Shown here: positions 11,898-13,361 of the stretch, in pieces
How the letters are laid out: every line of letters starts with the position of its first letter
Numbering within the stretch: the stretch's first letter is position 1
Assembly: GCA_002887195.1 (NCBI GenBank)
Contig: PJAB01001600.1
Span: 1 to 13,361 of the forward strand
DNA from: Chrysochromulina parva
Lineage: Eukaryota > Haptophyta > Prymnesiales > Chrysochromulinaceae
Direction: 5' to 3'
Length of the DNA stretch: 13,361 nucleotides
The notes under the pieces: generated by a model
What the model saw: only the letters and a program-made list of their open reading frames with translations
The model's database searches: none
Told to the model about the DNA's origin: nothing
Program-made: the position numbers and the translations under genes

Positions 11898-12865
11898 TCA
11901 CACATTGGGCACATCGTGCACCTTGGGCTCGCTCGTCGGCGCCTCCTCCTCCACTGATGCTTGCTGACGTTGGAAGAATGGCTCCTTGGTCAGCGTGGAG
12001 AGGTCGACGCGCTTGCTGCTGTTGGTGGCGACGGTCGACGCCTTCGAGCCCTTAAAGGGCAGGCGCGACGAGGCGGTTGCGACGATGGTGAGCAGCAGCG
12101 CCTTCTGGCTCAGGAATTCGGTCGCGAGCCGCCTCTGCTCCGGCTGCGGCAGCGAGCCGCCAAGCTGCTGCAACGAGATGGTCGCGCGCGTGGTCGTAAA
12201 GGGAGCGATCACCAGGGAGCCCTGCTGCGCACTGCCGAGCTTGAGGCTCGTGGCCGCCTCGTACGCGACGAGCGTGCACTGCTCGAGCAGCATCGAGCGC
12301 AGCATGTTGTTATTGCGCACGTTGAGCACCAGCTGCAGCGCCGCCGACACCTTGGGTGCGAAGAAGTCGGTCACGTCGACCTTGAACTTCTGTGGACGGA
12401 TGAGCTCGAGGTCGCATGAGAGCGGCGTCGGATTGAGCCACATCCAGAGCTGCACGCATCCGAACAGGACGAGAACGGCCAGCTGCGCACGCCGAAGCGA
12501 CGGCACTCGCGGCGTGAGCACAGAGACGCACACGTGAGAGGCAGCATTTGGAGTGTCAGAGAGCTCACCATGATGATGCACTGCCGGAAAACCCGTGGGG
12601 AGCACAGTGGCTGACGCTCGTGCTTCTCCCATGACGGCTCGTCTCCGTTGTCGTCGTCGCCTTCTCCCTTCTCGGAGCGCGCTTCCCTTGATCGCTGCTG
12701 CTTGCGTTTACGCACCTCCGACATAGCATCTGCCCAGTCGTCGCGTGCTCCGACGCGCGGGTCAAAGTTGATTGCATCCTCCTCCTCCTCCGCCGCCACT
12801 TCCTCCTCGCCGACATCGTCGTCCTCGGGCTCCGGCAGGAGCTCGTCGTGCGCCTCAGTAGGCAT
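11898..12865 (-). CDS. Single-pass membrane protein with probable LEA_2-type domain (two exons: 12865-12569, 12482-11898)
   Basis: Spliced, this gives 293 residues. Exon 1 encodes about 99 residues: a strongly acidic N-terminus (EPEDDDVGEEE, EEEED), a basic patch (RKRKQQRSREAR) and a WEKHERQPLC segment. Exon 2 starts directly with the membrane helix LAVLVLFGCVQLWMWL. The following roughly 100 residues have the alternating pattern and Asn-rich turn of LEA_2/WHy-like beta domains (LQLVLNVRNNN, SLKLGSAQQGSLVIAPFTTTRATISL), which also occur in TMEM106- and NDR1-type proteins. Size and topology (about 100 cytosolic residues, one helix, beta domain outside) recall TMEM106 proteins, but I cannot claim orthology. 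The C-terminal tail is Ser/Lys- then Glu/Pro-rich. Start: ATG at 12863-12865. Exon 2's frame is open upstream across the intron to 12632, which could give an alternative N-terminus. Confidence 0.68.
12483..12568 (-). other. Intron of the LEA_2-like gene (phase 0, 86 bp)
   Basis: On the minus strand the donor is ATG|GTGAGC and the acceptor GTGCGCAG|CTG. It joins the exon 1 frame to the helix-coding frame without a phase change. A CTGAC branch-point-like element lies near the donor; no clear pyrimidine tract is visible beyond short CTCT runs. The alternative AG at 12506-12507 would put exon 2 in the wrong frame. Retention would give a Ser/Arg-rich frameshifted tail without the helix. Confidence 0.75.
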
Positions 12866-13180
12866 CCCCGACCGACCGCGTAAGACGCAAAAGACGAACC
12901 TCGTGCTCCAGCAAGAAAAGTATTCACCAGTTTATTCACCCCCTGTCACCCCCCCGCCCCCCACTCCTTTTTCGCGCCGCGCCCGAGACGTGCCTCGGGA
13001 ATCGAAACGGTGCCGGCCGCGGGGCGTGTGCGTGTTGCGTTTGCATACATCGTGATCATGCGTGATGCGTGATGCGGAGTTGAGGGCATTTACTCGATCG
13101 AAAGTGCAATCGAACCCGCCGAGGGTGCGGCTCGCCGCTGGGCTTGTCTTCTTTCTCATCAATCTCTCGGAACAGATTCG

Positions 13181-13207
13181 TTGAACTTGAACTTGAACTT
13201 GAACTTG
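13181..13207. repeat. Hexanucleotide microsatellite (TTGAAC), 4.5 copies
   Basis: Four exact TTGAAC units are followed by TTG. It lies between the LEA_2-like gene and the terminal hairpin cluster, in non-coding sequence as far as can be seen. Confidence 0.95.
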
Positions 13208-13252
13208 TTTCGTGTGAAAAGACGGCGACTTTTCGATACTCGTAGAGATATT

Positions 13253-13347
13253 TTGCGCGCGCAGCGCGCAACAAAATTGCGCCGCGCAGCGGCGCCAAGC
13301 GGCGCCGCAGGCGCCGCCTGGCGGCGCGCAGCGCCGCCGTAGGCGGC
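13253..13347. repeat. Chain of GC-rich hairpins, four with the same GCA loop
   Basis: Four successive inverted repeats enclose an identical GCA: TTGCGCGC/GCGCGCAA (13253-13271), GCGCCGC/GCGGCGC (13279-13295), GGCGCC/GGCGCC (13301-13315) and GGCGGCGC/GCGCCGCC (13320-13338). Overlapping pairs add GCCGCC-T-GGCGGC (13313-13325) and GCCGCC-GTA-GGCGGC (13333-13347). The chain runs close to the window edge and may continue beyond it. Confidence 0.85.
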
Positions 13348-13361
13348 AAGCTCAGACGCGT

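Larger units (their letters stand above)
12866..13361. other. 5' flank of the LEA_2-like gene with simple repeats and hairpins
   Basis: No gene is supported in these 496 bp. Read left to right there is a C-rich, pyrimidine-dominated stretch (12935-12970, with CCCCCCCGCCCCCC), three GCGTGAT/GCATGAT-like units (about 13053-13075), a TTGAAC hexamer array (13181-13207) and a chain of GC-rich hairpins (13253-13347). The LEA_2-like promoter should be in the part nearest 12866. The open minus-strand frame across 13056-13349 begins with TTG and is repetitive, so it is not called. Confidence 0.4.

Noticed and set aside
13056..13349. Minus-strand frame with poly-Ser and Arg-rich start
   Set aside because: It begins with TTG and is generated by the hairpins and the TTGAAC microsatellite; no protein pattern.
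1..13361. Bacterial origin or horizontal island
   Set aside because: Introns, axonemal proteins, large monocistronic spacing and absence of ribosome-binding sites all indicate a eukaryotic nuclear genome.

Overview
The window looks like nuclear DNA of a GC-rich, gene-dense flagellated protist. Three of the genes encode axonemal proteins: the nexin-dynein regulatory complex subunit DRC5 and two proteins with sperm-tail PG-rich (SHIPPO) repeats. Genes are monocistronic and lie on both strands. Three of them need short phase-0 GT-AG introns to make complete products, and the standard genetic code fits throughout. Compact genes, high GC and introns full of CTCTGATGACC-like repeats would suit a haptophyte or a similar alga, but that placement is an inference and cannot be proven from this window.

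Layout, left to right: DRC5 (+, 251-1495); a secreted, membrane-anchored cyclophilin in two exons (+, 1843-2937); a six-repeat SHIPPO protein (-, 3476-4648); a GFA/CENP-V-like zinc protein with a hydrophobic C-terminal extension (-, 4874-5824); an SLC10-type sodium/bile-acid symporter family protein in two exons (+, 5938-7794), divergent from the GFA gene across a 113-bp gap filled largely with a pentamer repeat; a second SHIPPO-like protein (+, 8105-8869); an ABHD1/ABHD3-type alpha/beta hydrolase (-, 9599-10936); a small two-helix membrane protein candidate (+, 11033-11386); and a two-exon single-pass protein with a probable LEA_2-type domain (-, 11898-12865). The last 100 bases hold a chain of GC-rich hairpins.

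The genes do not form a pathway. The shared themes are axonemal structure (DRC5 and the two SHIPPO proteins) and membrane-anchored proteins. No bacterial operon, phage, CRISPR, tRNA or rRNA was seen.

The most unusual structures are three. (1) The 561-bp SLC10 intron carries 27 copies of a 13-bp repeat and nine copies of a 10-bp repeat. It is bounded by a 12-bp perfect direct repeat, 18/21 when extended, as an inserted intron would be. (2) An 85-bp inverted copy of the hydrolase's own nucleophile-elbow coding sequence sits across its stop codon and 3' end, so its mRNA should fold back on itself. (3) A perfect 29-bp palindrome lies inside the GFA coding region. All three introns interrupt genes at or close to a transmembrane segment.
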